From positions 62,001 to 126,000 of the forward strand of contig NZ_JBHSBN010000003.1 in assembly GCF_042650605.1 (NCBI RefSeq): a stretch of DNA of 64,000 nucleotides, given 5' to 3'. The notes beneath the pieces are model-generated. The model saw only the letters and a program-made list of their open reading frames with translations, did no database searches and was not told the DNA's origin. The DNA comes from Micromonospora_J zhanjiangensis (GTDB taxonomy: Bacteria; Actinomycetota; Actinomycetes; Mycobacteriales; Micromonosporaceae). Shown one piece after another: positions 1 to 8,065 of the stretch (within the stretch, counting starts at the first letter, position 1; every line of letters starts with the position of its first letter). A program made the translations under genes and the position numbers.

Positions 1-247
1 CGTGGACGGCGAGGCCCTGCTGCACGCGCTGGACCGGCGCGGCTTCGCGGTGTCCTCCGGCTCGTCCTGCACCTCCTCGACGCTGCGGCCGTCGCACGTG
101 CTGGAGGCGATGGGGGTGCTCTCGCACGGCAACGTCCGGATCTCGCTGCACCCGGGCAGCACCGAGGCCGAGGTGGACCGCTTCCTGGCGGTGCTGCCGC
201 GGGTGGTGGCCGATCTGCGCGCCGAGGCTGGGGTGACCGACCTGTGA
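1..247 (+). CDS. Cysteine desulfurase, C-terminal fragment (cut by window edge)
   Basis: This is the last part of a PLP-dependent class V aminotransferase-fold cysteine desulfurase of the NifS/IscS group, which takes sulfur from cysteine for Fe-S clusters and thio-cofactors. The visible 81 residues contain the catalytic cysteine loop (SSGSSCTSS, about residues 18-26 of the fragment) followed by RPSHVLEAMG and NVRISLH, the usual end of the small domain. The GTG at position 2 is internal, and the true start lies to the left of the window. The stop codon overlaps the tusA start by four bases (GTGA), so the two are probably co-translated; a sulfur donor beside a TusA-like carrier fits a sulfur-relay pair. 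Confidence 0.88.
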   Translation, partial: VDGEALLHALDRRGFAVSSGSSCTSSTLRPSHVLEAMGVLSHGNVRISLHPGSTEAEVDRFLAVLPRVVADLRAEAGVTDL

Positions 248-537
248 CCGAGCCACCCACCCCGCCGCAGGCCGAGCCGCCCACCCCGGCGCAGGCCGAG
301 CCGCCGCCCACCCCGGCCGAGGTGATCGACTGCCTGGGGCAGCGCTGTCCGCTGCCGGTCATCGCGGTGGCCCGGCGGATCACCCAGGTGCCGGTCGGCG
401 CGGTGGTCCGGGTGCTCGCCGACGACCCGGCCGCGGCCGTCGACCTGCCGGCCTGGTGCCGGCTGCGCGGCCACGAGTTCGTCGCGGCCACGACCGTGCA
501 CACCGCCCCCGCGTACGACGTCCGCCGCCGGCACTGA
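244..537 (+). CDS. tusA: TusA/SirA-family sulfur carrier protein
   Basis: The 97-residue protein carries the family signature DCLGQRCPLP (Cys30, Cys35), in which the CPxP cysteine accepts persulfide sulfur. Members pass sulfur from cysteine desulfurases to tRNA thiolation or other sulfur pathways. The first 25 residues are an unusual Pro/Ala/Glu extension made of a repeated (P)TPxQAEPP unit that TusA does not need; the core begins near AEVIDC. The GTG start sits in a 4-bp overlap with the upstream desulfurase, so translation is probably coupled. The exact acceptor of the sulfur cannot be told from the sequence. Confidence 0.85.
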   Translation: MTEPPTPPQAEPPTPAQAEPPPTPAEVIDCLGQRCPLPVIAVARRITQVPVGAVVRVLADDPAAAVDLPAWCRLRGHEFVAATTVHTAPAYDVRRRH

Positions 538-558
538 CCGACGACGGCGCGCACGAGT

Positions 559-783
559 TCATTTCAGTAGGTTCAGGAACTCGGCGCTGGTGAGCCCCGC
601 CTGCCGCAGGATGGACGACAGAGTTCCCCGCTTCACCGTGCCGTGCTGCGGGACGACAACCACCTTGCCCGACGGGTTGCGGTAGACCACATGGCTTCCC
701 TTGATTCTGGCCTGGACGAAGCCGGCCTTGAGAAGCGCCTGCTCGACCTTCCGGAACGGGAGATCGGCGAGGGCCGGACTCAA
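559..783 (-). CDS. hicA: HicA-family mRNA interferase toxin
   Basis: A 74-residue HicA-type toxin, a dsRBD-like fold that cleaves mRNA and translation-linked RNAs. The diagnostic GSHxxY motif (catalytic His31) and the following VVVPQHG stretch (about 43-49) are both present, and the length is normal for HicA. It is the second gene of a two-gene operon on the minus strand. Its ATG overlaps the hicB stop by 4 bp, so the order is antitoxin first and toxin second, which is less common than hicA-hicB but well known. The module lies just upstream of a broken XRE regulator gene, so it is probably an acquired cassette. Confidence 0.88.
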   Translation of the reverse strand: MSPALADLPFRKVEQALLKAGFVQARIKGSHVVYRNPSGKVVVVPQHGTVKRGTLSSILRQAGLTSAEFLNLLK

Positions 784-992
784 GCGGCCTTTCCCACCTG
801 GAAGGACGTCACGAGTGGAGTGGCCTCGATAACCGGCTGGGTGACTTCCTCCAGGTAGACCTCGACCGCTTCCCGGAGATTGGCCAGAGCGGCCTCCACC
901 GTCTCACCCTGGCTGGCGACCTCAAGCTCGAGACACCGGGCCACGAACCAGTCGTCCTCTTGATGAACCGCGGCCGTGAACGTGTGGATCAA
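780..992 (-). CDS. hicB: HicB-family antitoxin
   Basis: A 70-residue HicB-like antitoxin. It shows the partially degraded RNase H fold typical of the family (WFVARCLELEVASQGETVEAALANLREAVEVYL split over the N-terminal two thirds), and it should bind and neutralise the adjacent HicA. No separate DNA-binding domain is visible, so autoregulation is uncertain. The start is a TTG at 990-992. It is supported by a good GGGAGG ribosome-binding site about seven bases upstream, and no ATG or GTG in the frame is better placed. The 4-bp ATGA overlap couples it to hicA. Confidence 0.87.
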   Translation of the reverse strand: MIHTFTAAVHQEDDWFVARCLELEVASQGETVEAALANLREAVEVYLEEVTQPVIEATPLVTSFQVGKAA

Positions 993-1032
993 CGGGCACC
1001 TCCCAGGAGCGCTGTCGGAATGCTACGCATAG

Positions 1033-1253
1033 CCGTACGGATCGAGCCAGCTCATTCGCGTTGCTGACATCGGTGCACTGGATTTCTCCATGTCCGGTCC
1101 ATCGCGTACACCGAGGTGATCGACGGCGCAATGTACGTGCAGGATCCCGACGCCGTACGCACCTATAGCATGGTGGCAGACAACCTGCGCCAGGTCGCCC
1201 TCTCGCCAGCCGAGTCGCTCGTGTTGATCAGGGAGCTTGCCGGCGCGACATAG
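1033..1253 (+). pseudogene. Truncated, frameshifted C-terminal remnant of an XRE/DUF5753 regulator
   Basis: Downstream of hicAB the plus strand reads like the end of an XRE-family DUF5753 (Scr1-type) regulator: SQLIRVADIGALDFS in one frame, then, after a frame change near 1100, IAYTEVIDGAMYVQDPDAV and LSPAESLVLIRELAGAT before a TAG at 1251-1253. The intact homologue at 37158-38036 shows the matching order (VYCESLTGALYLDKSTELETY). The helix-turn-helix half is missing, and the DUF397 partner gene follows 14 bp later. I infer that the regulator was truncated, probably when the hicAB cassette arrived. Sequence decay near 1100 could also reflect a small deletion rather than a simple frameshift. 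Confidence 0.6.
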
Positions 1254-1267
1254 CTTCGGAGGCCTCC

Positions 1268-1456
1268 GTGCACACCCCTGACCTGAGCACCGCGAAGTGG
1301 TTCAAGAGCAGCCGCAGCACCAACAACGGCGACTGTGTCGAGTGCGCGGTCCTGCCGGGCCACGTCGCCGTCCGGGACAGCAAGGATCCGTCCGGCCCCG
1401 CGCTCGTGTTCACCACCGCACAGTGGGCGACCTTCGTGGTGTCTCGCCGCCGGTAG
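1268..1456 (+). CDS. DUF397 protein, orphaned partner of the broken XRE regulator
   Basis: A 62-residue DUF397 protein with the family pattern W-F-K-S-S-R-S, then CVE, then VAVRDSKDPSGPAL and a final W-x-x-F-V. DUF397 proteins are small actinomycete partners of XRE/DUF5753 regulators. A genetic toxin-antitoxin or developmental role has been proposed for some pairs, but the mechanism is not generally established. The GTG start has a GGAGG Shine-Dalgarno six bases upstream. Its normal regulator, just upstream, is a remnant, so this copy may lack its partner. A second, intact pair occurs at 37158-38244. Confidence 0.82.
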   Translation: MHTPDLSTAKWFKSSRSTNNGDCVECAVLPGHVAVRDSKDPSGPALVFTTAQWATFVVSRRR

Positions 1457-1575
1457 GCCCGGGACGACTTCCCGCAGACGGACGCATTCTCCTTTTCGAC
1501 CTACAACATCTTCGATGTACTTACCCGAAAGATGATGTGGGCCCGAAAATGGAACGGCTCCCGGCCGCGAAGGAC

Positions 1576-2082
1576 TCAGCGCAGGTACGCCAGGACGCCG
1601 GGGAGCGGGTCGGCGTCGATGGAGGTGTCCACCACCAGGCGCGGGCCGATGTACGGCTCGTACTCGGCGCGGACCACCCTGGTCTGCTCCCAGGTCGCAA
1701 CCTGTCCGGCGGGCGCCTCGGCGTGGCGCCGCTCGACCCGGCGCCGATGCTCGGCCTCGTCGGCGCAGCAGACCTCGATCACCCGCAGCGGAACGCCGGT
1801 CCGGTCGGCCAGGTCGTGCCAGAGCCCGCGGGTCGAGGCGACCGGGTTGACCGCGTCCACGATCACCGGCAACCCGAGCCCCAGCTGCACCTCGGCCAGC
1901 GCCGCGACGCTGCCGTACGAGATCAGGCCGGCCTGGTCACCGAAGACGCCGCGCTCGGCCAGCACCCGCTCGATCGGGTCGACCGGCAGGACCGGGGCGG
2001 CGAGTTCGGCGCCGAGCCGGGTCGCCAGGGTCGACTTGCCGACCCCGGGCAACCCGGCGAGGACGATCAACGGTCCGTTCAC
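1576..2082 (-). CDS. Small P-loop kinase (AAA/chloramphenicol-phosphotransferase-like)
   Basis: A 168-residue P-loop NTPase. It begins MNGPLIVLAGLPGVGKST, with the Walker A at residues 10-18, and has a lid-like arginine cluster (RRRVERR) in the second half, the arrangement of small nucleotide- or sugar-type kinases. The substrate cannot be read from the sequence. The GTG start (2080-2082) overlaps the stop of the upstream PfkB kinase by 4 bp, so the two are probably translated together. A longer open frame to 2727 exists on this strand but runs through the PfkB gene and has no family signal, so I rejected it. Confidence 0.75.
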   Translation of the reverse strand: MNGPLIVLAGLPGVGKSTLATRLGAELAAPVLPVDPIERVLAERGVFGDQAGLISYGSVAALAEVQLGLGLPVIVDAVNPVASTRGLWHDLADRTGVPLRVIEVCCADEAEHRRRVERRHAEAPAGQVATWEQTRVVRAEYEPYIGPRLVVDTSIDADPLPGVLAYLR

Positions 2083-3056
2083 GGATGCAGGTGCGGCCGA
2101 ACTGCCTCGGCCGCGGCGTCGCCGTACGACTCGGCCATCCGCTTGACGAAGACGTCGTTGCGGACTTCGTACTCCTGGCCGCCGAAGTTCTCCAGCACCA
2201 GGGTGGCCAGCAGGCAGCCGGTCTGCGCGGCCCGCTCCAGGTCGAGGCCCCAGGACAGGGCGGCGAAGAAGCCGGCCCGGAAGCCGTCGCCGACGCCGGT
2301 CGGGTCGGTCGCCTGGATCTCCCGGGCGATCGGCACCCGCAGGGTCTCGATGTCCCGGCCGGCGATCTCCACGCCGTCCTTGCCCAACGTGGTGACCCGG
2401 ACCTTGACCCGCTCCAACAACTGCTCGTCGGTCAGCTCGGCCTTGCTCTGCAGCAGGGACTTCTCGTACTGGTTGGTCATCAGGTAGTCGGCGCCGTCGA
2501 TCAGGGCGACGACGTCCGAGCCGGGCATCCGGGCGAGCTGCTGGGACGGGTCGGCCACGAAGGCGTACCCCCGGTCCCGACACTCGGCGGAGTGCCGCAG
2601 CATCGCGGCCGGGTCGTTGGAGCTGACCAGCACCAGGTCCAGGCCGCCGACCCGCTCGGCCACCGGGCGCAGCTCGATGTTGCGGGCCTCGCTCATCGCC
2701 CCGGCGTAGAACGAGGCGATCTGGCACATGTCCAGGTCGGTGGTGCAGACGAAGCGGGCCGTGTGGGCGACATCGCTGACGTGCACCGAGTCGCAGTCCA
2801 CCCCGTGCCGTTCCAGCCAGGACCGGTAGTCGGCGAAGTCCGAGCCGACCGCGCCGAGCAGCACCGGGGAGAGGCCGAGCTGCGCCATCCCGAAGGCGAT
2901 GTTGGCGGCGGTGCCGCCCCGGCGCAGAACCAGCTCGTCGACGAGGAACGACAGCGACACGTTGTGCAGCTGGTCGGCGAGGAGCTGCTCGGCGAACCGG
3001 CCGGGAAAGCTCATCAGGTGGTCGGTAGCGATCGAGCCGGTTACGGCGATCTTCAT
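2079..3056 (-). CDS. cbhK: PfkB-family kinase, adenosine-kinase type (CbhK/AdoK homologue)
   Basis: A 325-residue ribokinase/PfkB-fold kinase. The N-terminal substrate lid region (RRGGTAANIAFG, about 45-56) and the C-terminal signature DPTGVGDGF with catalytic Asp257 are intact. Length and gene neighbourhood (next to a HesB protein and a glycerate kinase) match the M. tuberculosis Rv2202c locus, whose product phosphorylates adenosine. I therefore favour adenosine or a related nucleoside or sugar as substrate. The ATG start is clear, and the gene is transcribed ahead of the small P-loop kinase with a 4-bp overlap. Substrate identity remains an inference from synteny. Confidence 0.85.
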   Translation of the reverse strand: MKIAVTGSIATDHLMSFPGRFAEQLLADQLHNVSLSFLVDELVLRRGGTAANIAFGMAQLGLSPVLLGAVGSDFADYRSWLERHGVDCDSVHVSDVAHTARFVCTTDLDMCQIASFYAGAMSEARNIELRPVAERVGGLDLVLVSSNDPAAMLRHSAECRDRGYAFVADPSQQLARMPGSDVVALIDGADYLMTNQYEKSLLQSKAELTDEQLLERVKVRVTTLGKDGVEIAGRDIETLRVPIAREIQATDPTGVGDGFRAGFFAALSWGLDLERAAQTGCLLATLVLENFGGQEYEVRNDVFVKRMAESYGDAAAEAVRPHLHP

Positions 3057-3291
3057 GTCGGCCCTCGGGGGTCGGGTACGGGAAGCGCCCTCAGGCGCCG
3101 GGTCAGCCTACCGGGTCGGTAATCGCCCGGCAGCCCTACGTACCAGACTCGCGAGGGGTCCGCAGACGCGAGACGGGGCGACCCGGACACGAGACGGGGC
3201 CACCCGCGCGGGCGGACGGCAGCCCGGTCAGCGGGCGGTCCGTCGGCGCGCGGGTGGCCCCGCCGGTCGAGTCAGATGAGTGCCGGTCGAC

Positions 3292-3660
3292 TCAGTGGAA
3301 CGAGTCGCCGCAGGCGCAGGAGTTCTGCGCGTTGGGGTTGTCGATGGTGAAGCCCTGGGCGTCGATCCGGTCCGCGAAGTCGATCGAGGCGCCGGCCAGG
3401 TAGGGGGCGCTCATCCGGTCGACGACCACCTCGACGCCGCCGAAGTCGCTGACGACGTCGCCGTCGAGCGAGCGCTCGTCGAAGAACAGCTGGTACCGCA
3501 GTCCGGAGCAGCCGCCGGGCTGCACCGCCACCCGGAGCCGCAGGTCGTCGCGGCCCTCCTGCTCGATCAGGGCCTTGACCTTCTCAGCGGCGACGTCGGT
3601 GAGGACGACGCCGGTCGGGGCCTTGGCCTCGGTCGACTCGGTCTGCGCTGGCGTGGTCAC
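3292..3660 (-). CDS. erpA: HesB/IscA-type iron-sulfur cluster insertion protein (ErpA-like)
   Basis: An A-type Fe-S carrier of 122 residues that hands clusters to apo-enzymes. The three ligand cysteines are present: Cys51 in PGGCSG, and Cys115 and Cys117 in the terminal SCACG. I place the start at the GTG 3658-3660 because a GGAGAG ribosome-binding site lies about eight bases upstream; an in-frame extension to 3732 has no family support. It is flanked by kinases rather than isc or suf genes, the same context as M. tuberculosis Rv2204c. Likely clients in this window are the Fe-S enzymes NadA and LipA, which is inference only. Confidence 0.9.
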   Translation of the reverse strand: MTTPAQTESTEAKAPTGVVLTDVAAEKVKALIEQEGRDDLRLRVAVQPGGCSGLRYQLFFDERSLDGDVVSDFGGVEVVVDRMSAPYLAGASIDFADRIDAQGFTIDNPNAQNSCACGDSFH

Positions 3661-3839
3661 GTGGAACTCTCCCTGCGACGGTTTGTGATGTCCGTACTGG
3701 CCAACGCTATCCGTCTGGCCGTTGATTCCCAATCGGGTCCGGATTCATTGTAGGTCGGCGCGGCCCCGCCGGCCCGGGGACCGCCGCCCCCGGGTCCGGA
3801 CGAGCGGGTCGGGACGGCGCCCGGTGGGACGAAAATCTC

Positions 3840-5153
3840 TCAGCGGCTCCACTGGCCGGCGAGCCGGGCGGCGACGGCGCGCAGGCCCTCGGCCGGGCGG
3901 GTCATCGCCCGCTCGACACCGCCGTTCTGCTCACCGCCGAAGTGCTCCACCAGGCTGACCGTCTCGGTCACCCCGGCCGCGGCAGCCTCCCGCCGGCCGG
4001 TGCTGACCCGGCCGGCCACCACCACGCAGGGCAGCCCACGGTCCCGGGCCGCGCCGGCCACCCCGGCGACCACCTTGCCGCGCAGGGACTGGTGGTCGAA
4101 CGACCCCTCACCGGTGATCACCAGGTCCGCCCGGTCCACCGCCTCGGCCAGCCCGATCAACCGGGCGACCAGCCCGATACCGGACTCGCAGCGACCACCC
4201 AGGGCCAGGATCGCCGCGCCCAGGCCGCCGGCCGCACCGGCTCCGGGCAGCCCGGCGAGGCCGTCCGGGCAGCCCGGCAGGTCCCGCTCCAGCACCCCGG
4301 CGAGTCGTTCCAACGCGGCGTCGAGCAGCAGTACGTCCGCCCGGTCGGCGCCCTTCTGCGGGCCGTAGACGTTTGACGCGCCGTGCAGCCCGGTCAACGG
4401 GTTGTCCACGTCGGTGGCGGCCACCAGCTCGACCCCGCGCAGCCGGGGCGCGCCGACCAGGGCGTCGAGGGCGGTCAGCGCGGCCCCGCCGTACGGCAGG
4501 GCGGCGCCGGTCGGGTCCACCGGGGTGACGCCCAGCGCGGCGAGCAGGCCGGCACCGCCGTCGTTGACCGCCGAACCGCCGAGACCGATCACCAGCCGAC
4601 GGGCACCGGTCTCCACCGCCGCGACCATCAACTGGCCCAACCCGTACGAGGTGGTGATCTTCGGATCGCGCTCGGCGGCGGACAGCAGGTGCAACCCGCA
4701 CGCCTGGGCGCTCTCCAGGAAGGCGGTGAGCACGCCGTCGGCCGGGTCCGGCGCCACCAGGATCTCCCCGGTCACCGGCCGGCCCAGCGGATCGACGGTC
4801 GGCACCGGCACCCGCCGCCCGGCCCCGACCCCGGCCCCGGTCGCTGCCCCGGTCGCGGCCCGGCCGGCCGGCGCCGGACCGGCCGGCGCCGGACCGTCGG
4901 GGGCCGTCGCCGCCGGACCGTCGGGGGCCGTCGCCGCCGGACCGTCGGGGGCCGTCGCCGCCGGACGGTCGGGGGCCGTCGCCGGCAGGGCCTCGGCCAG
5001 GACGTCGACGAAGCCCGGGCCGCCGTCGGCCAGCGGTCGGCTCACGATCTCGTCCCCGGGGGCCCGCTCCCGCCAGCCCTCGGCCAGCGCCGCCGCCACC
5101 TCGGGGGCCGACAGCGTGCCGGCGAACTTGTCCGGACAGATCAGGATCCGCAT
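3840..5153 (-). CDS. Glycerate 2-kinase (GarK/GlxK family) with inserted repeat segment
   Basis: A glycerate kinase of 437 residues that phosphorylates glycerate with ATP. It starts MRILICPDKFAGTLSA and has the expected SRPLADGGPGFVDVL, GLGGSAVNDGGAG and GEGSFDHQSLRGK motifs in order. Compared with the usual 370-390 residues it is longer, because about residues 56-105 are a Pro/Ala/Thr-rich insert containing four copies of an eight-residue unit (PAATAPDG). The insert lies where other members have a short loop, so activity is probably kept. The ATG at 5151-5153 begins the conserved first strand; eight further codons upstream are open but not conserved. It is divergent from nadA. Confidence 0.88.
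   Translation of the reverse strand: MRILICPDKFAGTLSAPEVAAALAEGWRERAPGDEIVSRPLADGGPGFVDVLAEALPATAPDRPAATAPDGPAATAPDGPAATAPDGPAPAGPAPAGRAATGAATGAGVGAGRRVPVPTVDPLGRPVTGEILVAPDPADGVLTAFLESAQACGLHLLSAAERDPKITTSYGLGQLMVAAVETGARRLVIGLGGSAVNDGGAGLLAALGVTPVDPTGAALPYGGAALTALDALVGAPRLRGVELVAATDVDNPLTGLHGASNVYGPQKGADRADVLLLDAALERLAGVLERDLPGCPDGLAGLPGAGAAGGLGAAILALGGRCESGIGLVARLIGLAEAVDRADLVITGEGSFDHQSLRGKVVAGVAGAARDRGLPCVVVAGRVSTGRREAAAAGVTETVSLVEHFGGEQNGGVERAMTRPAEGLRAVAARLAGQWSR
4891..4986. repeat. 24-bp in-frame tandem repeat (4 copies) inside glycerate kinase
   Basis: Four consecutive 24-bp units begin at 4891, 4915, 4939 and 4963. The first three are identical and the fourth differs by a few bases. 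Because 24 is a multiple of three, copy-number change adds or removes eight residues without breaking the frame. Confidence 0.95.
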
Positions 5154-5208
5154 GCCCGGCAGTGTGGCAGCCCACACCGGGACCGGTCGTGCGCGGCCCC
5201 GGCTGTGG

Positions 5209-5214
5209 GATCAT
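5209..5214 (+). promoter_or_regulatory. Putative -10 box (GATCAT) for leaderless nadA
   Basis: GATCAT ends six bases before the GTG start of nadA, the spacing expected for a leaderless actinobacterial transcript. No Shine-Dalgarno sequence precedes the GTG. The match to TANNNT is imperfect. Confidence 0.4.
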
Positions 5215-5220
5215 GGGTGC

Positions 5221-6438
5221 GTGACTTCGACCTGGGTTGAGCCGTCCAACACGGCGACAGCGCTGCTCCTCCTCGGCCGTGGCGGCGACCCCGCCACCGA
5301 GCGCGGGGTGGAGTGTCCGGGTGACCTGCCGGCGCCGAGCGACCCCGACCTGGTGGCCCGCGCGGCCGCCGCCAAGGCCGCGCTGGGCGACTCGGTGTTC
5401 GTCCTCGGCCACCACTACCAGCGGGACGAGGTGATCCAGTTCGCCGACGTGACCGGCGACTCGTTCAAGCTGGCCCGCGAGGCGGCCGCCCGGCCGGAGG
5501 CGGAGTACATCGTCTTCTGCGGCGTGCACTTCATGGCCGAGAGCGCGGACATCCTGACCGGCGACTCGCAGCGGGTCATCCTGCCCGACCTGGCGGCCGG
5601 TTGCTCGATGGCCGACATGGCCGCGCTGACCCAGGTGGAGAAGGCCTGGGACGACCTGACCGACGCGGGTGTCGCCGGCTCGACCGTCCCGGTGACGTAC
5701 ATGAACTCGTCGGCCGACATCAAGGGCTTCGTCGGCCGCAACGGCGGGGTGGTGTGCACCTCGTCCAACGCGAAGCGGGCGCTGGACTGGGCGTTCGAGC
5801 GCGGCCAGCGGGTGCTGTTCCTGCCCGACCAGCATCTCGGCCGCAACACCGCCGTGCTGGAGATGGGGCTGGACCTCGACGACTGCGTGCTCTACGACCC
5901 GCACAAGCCGCACGGCGGGCTGACCGCCGCGCAGCTCCGCGAGGCCAAGATGGTCCTCTGGCGGGGGCACTGCTCGGTGCACGGCCGGTTCACCCTGGAC
6001 AGCGTGAACGAGGTCCGGCAGCGGGTGCCCGGGGTCACCGTGCTGGTGCACCCGGAGTGCCGGCACGAGGTTGTCACCGCCGCCGACCTGGTCGGCTCCA
6101 CCGAGTACATCATCAAGACCATCGAGGCGGCGCCGGCCGGCACGTCCTGGGCGATCGGCACCGAACTCAACCTGGTCCGCCGGTTGGCGCTGGCACACCC
6201 GGACAAGGAGATCATGTTCCTGGACCGGGCGGTCTGCTACTGCTCGACGATGAACCGGATCGACCTGCCGCACCTGGTCTGGGCGCTGGAGGAGCTGGTC
6301 GCCGGCCGGGTGGTGAACCAGATCACCGTGGACCCGGACACCGCGCACCACGCCCGGGTGGCCCTGGACCAGATGCTGGCCCTGCCCGGCGCGGACAAGC
6401 CGGTGGCCGCAACCACTCAGCGTAATGACTGGGTGTAA
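5221..6438 (+). CDS. nadA: Quinolinate synthase A
   Basis: A 405-residue quinolinate synthase, a [4Fe-4S] enzyme that condenses iminoaspartate with dihydroxyacetone phosphate in de novo NAD synthesis. It has the long-form conserved sequence GHHYQRDEVIQFAD, cluster cysteine candidates Cys128 (GCSM), Cys280 (HPEC) and Cys339/Cys341 (VCYCSTM), and the MNSSADIKG and SNAKR motifs. The GTG start is chosen because the upstream ATG at 5213 reads into a stop after three codons. nadB and nadC are not adjacent in this window. The last NAD step, nadE, lies 43 kb downstream. Confidence 0.95.
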   Translation: MTSTWVEPSNTATALLLLGRGGDPATERGVECPGDLPAPSDPDLVARAAAAKAALGDSVFVLGHHYQRDEVIQFADVTGDSFKLAREAAARPEAEYIVFCGVHFMAESADILTGDSQRVILPDLAAGCSMADMAALTQVEKAWDDLTDAGVAGSTVPVTYMNSSADIKGFVGRNGGVVCTSSNAKRALDWAFERGQRVLFLPDQHLGRNTAVLEMGLDLDDCVLYDPHKPHGGLTAAQLREAKMVLWRGHCSVHGRFTLDSVNEVRQRVPGVTVLVHPECRHEVVTAADLVGSTEYIIKTIEAAPAGTSWAIGTELNLVRRLALAHPDKEIMFLDRAVCYCSTMNRIDLPHLVWALEELVAGRVVNQITVDPDTAHHARVALDQMLALPGADKPVAATTQRNDWV

Positions 6439-6509
6439 TCGCGCTCCTACGGATACGCACCGATCCGGTCGATTCGTACCCGCCAATCCGGGTTGGCGGA
6501 GCCATTTCC

Positions 6510-7997
6510 GTGACCGAGGACTATGCTGCCGGAGCGACGACACCGCGCGAGCTGTTTGACGACACTCGCCCCATGGGTAGCGACGGACAATCGAGCGCCC
6601 GCCCGACTTTTACCGGCACCACCAACGCGCTGGAGGTTGCGTTGACCGACGACGTCCTGGTCGTACACGGAGGCACCCCGCTACAGGGAAAAATCCGGGT
6701 CCGCGGCGCCAAGAATCTCGTGTCCAAGGCGATGGTCGCCGCGCTACTGGGTGACGAACCGAGCCGGCTGTACGACGTACCGCGGATCCGCGACGTCGAG
6801 GTGGTCCGCGGCCTGCTCGGCCTGCACGGTGTGAACATCACCGACGGCGACGAGGACGGCGAACTGGTCTTCGACCCGGCGAACGTGGAGAGCGCGGACA
6901 CCGACGAGATCAACGTGCACGCCGGATCCAGCCGGATCCCGATCCTGTTCTGTGGTCCGTTGCTGCACCGCCTCGGGCACGCGTTCATCCCCGACCTCGG
7001 CGGGTGCCACATCGGCCCGCGACCGATCGACTTCCACCTGGAGGCGCTGCGGCAGTTCGGCGCGGTCGTCGACAAGCGGCCGGAGGGCATCCACCTCACC
7101 GCGCCGACCGGCCTGCACGGCACCAAGTTCGTGCTGCCGTACCCCAGCGTCGGGGCCACCGAGCAGGTGCTGCTCACCGCCGTGATGGCCGAGGGCGTCA
7201 CCGAGCTGCGCAACGCCGCGGTCGAACCGGAGATCATCGACCTGATCTGCATCCTGCAGAAGATGGGCGCGATCATCAAGGTGCACACCGACCGGGTGAT
7301 CGAGATCCAGGGCGTACCGCGGCTGGGCGGCTACTCGCACCGGCCCATCCCGGACCGGATCGAGGCCGCCAGCTGGGCCGCCGCGGCCCTGGCCACCCGC
7401 GGCGACGTCGAGGTGCTGGGCGCCCAGCAGGCCGACATGATGACCTTCCTGAACATCTTCCGCTCGGTCGGCGGGTCGTACGAGGTGGTCGACGCCCGGC
7501 CGCCACGGGGCGGCTCGGCCGGCGTGGAGGGCAGCATCCGGTTCTGGCACCCGGGCACCGAGCTGCACGCCACGGCCCTGGAGACCGACGTACACCCGGG
7601 CTTCATGACCGACTGGCAGCAGCCCCTGGTCGTGGCGCTGACCCAGGCCCGCGGCCTGTCGATCGTCCACGAGACGGTCTACGAACAGCGGCTCGGCTAC
7701 ACCGAGGCGCTGAACAAGATGGGCGCCAACATCCAGGTCTACCGGGACTGCCTGGGCGGCACCCCATGCCGGTTCGGGCGCCGCAACTTCAAGCACTCCG
7801 CGGTGATAGCCGGGCCGAGCAAGCTGCACGCCGCCGAGCTGGTGATCCCCGACCTGCGGGCCGGGTTCAGCCACCTGATCGCCGCGCTGGCCGCCGAGGG
7901 CACCTCGCGGGTCTACGGCGTCGACCTGATCAACCGCGGCTACGAGGACTTCGAGGCCAAGCTGGCCGACCTCGGCGCCCACGTCGAGCGTCCGTAA
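6510..7997 (+). CDS. murA: MurA-like UDP-GlcNAc 1-carboxyvinyltransferase
   Basis: A 495-residue EPSP-synthase-fold enzyme. It carries the MurA hallmarks: RGAKNLVSKAM near the start (Lys-Asn pair), the catalytic-loop cysteine in GGCHIGPRP (Cys166), the substrate loop HPGFMTDWQQP, and DLRAGFSHL near the end. MurA transfers enolpyruvate to UDP-GlcNAc in peptidoglycan synthesis. About 45 extra N-terminal residues (Thr/Ser/Asp-rich) precede the first strand, so the true start could be further in, for example at the ATG 6573 or the TTG near 6642. Compared with typical MurA the loops are divergent, so it may be a second paralogue rather than the main MurA. Confidence 0.85.
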   Translation: MTEDYAAGATTPRELFDDTRPMGSDGQSSARPTFTGTTNALEVALTDDVLVVHGGTPLQGKIRVRGAKNLVSKAMVAALLGDEPSRLYDVPRIRDVEVVRGLLGLHGVNITDGDEDGELVFDPANVESADTDEINVHAGSSRIPILFCGPLLHRLGHAFIPDLGGCHIGPRPIDFHLEALRQFGAVVDKRPEGIHLTAPTGLHGTKFVLPYPSVGATEQVLLTAVMAEGVTELRNAAVEPEIIDLICILQKMGAIIKVHTDRVIEIQGVPRLGGYSHRPIPDRIEAASWAAAALATRGDVEVLGAQQADMMTFLNIFRSVGGSYEVVDARPPRGGSAGVEGSIRFWHPGTELHATALETDVHPGFMTDWQQPLVVALTQARGLSIVHETVYEQRLGYTEALNKMGANIQVYRDCLGGTPCRFGRRNFKHSAVIAGPSKLHAAELVIPDLRAGFSHLIAALAAEGTSRVYGVDLINRGYEDFEAKLADLGAHVERP

Positions 7998-8052
7998 CGC
8001 CGTCCGGCCGGCGCCGTCCGTACCGTGTGTGCGGGTGGCGCCGGCCGCCAGC

Positions 8053-8058
8053 TACCCT
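8053..8058 (+). promoter_or_regulatory. -10 box (TACCCT) of a leaderless promoter
   Basis: TACCCT ends seven bases before the GTG at 8066. There is no ribosome-binding site in between, which supports a leaderless mRNA and fixes the start of the DUF3043 gene. Confidence 0.55.
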
Positions 8059-8065
8059 TTCAGGC

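Noticed and set aside
1576..2727. Long minus-strand open frame overlapping the PfkB kinase gene
   Set aside because: Only the part from 2082 down has family motifs. The rest is an out-of-frame reading of the kinase with Arg/Pro-rich nonsense.
3057..3291. Short direct repeats CGAGACGGGGC between erpA and cbhK
   Set aside because: Two short imperfect copies in a 235-bp gap. No gene, terminator or known site could be supported.
4108..6543. 811-codon minus-strand frame over glycerate kinase and nadA
   Set aside because: It is a shadow of two well-supported genes on other frames, with no domain and GC-driven lack of stops.
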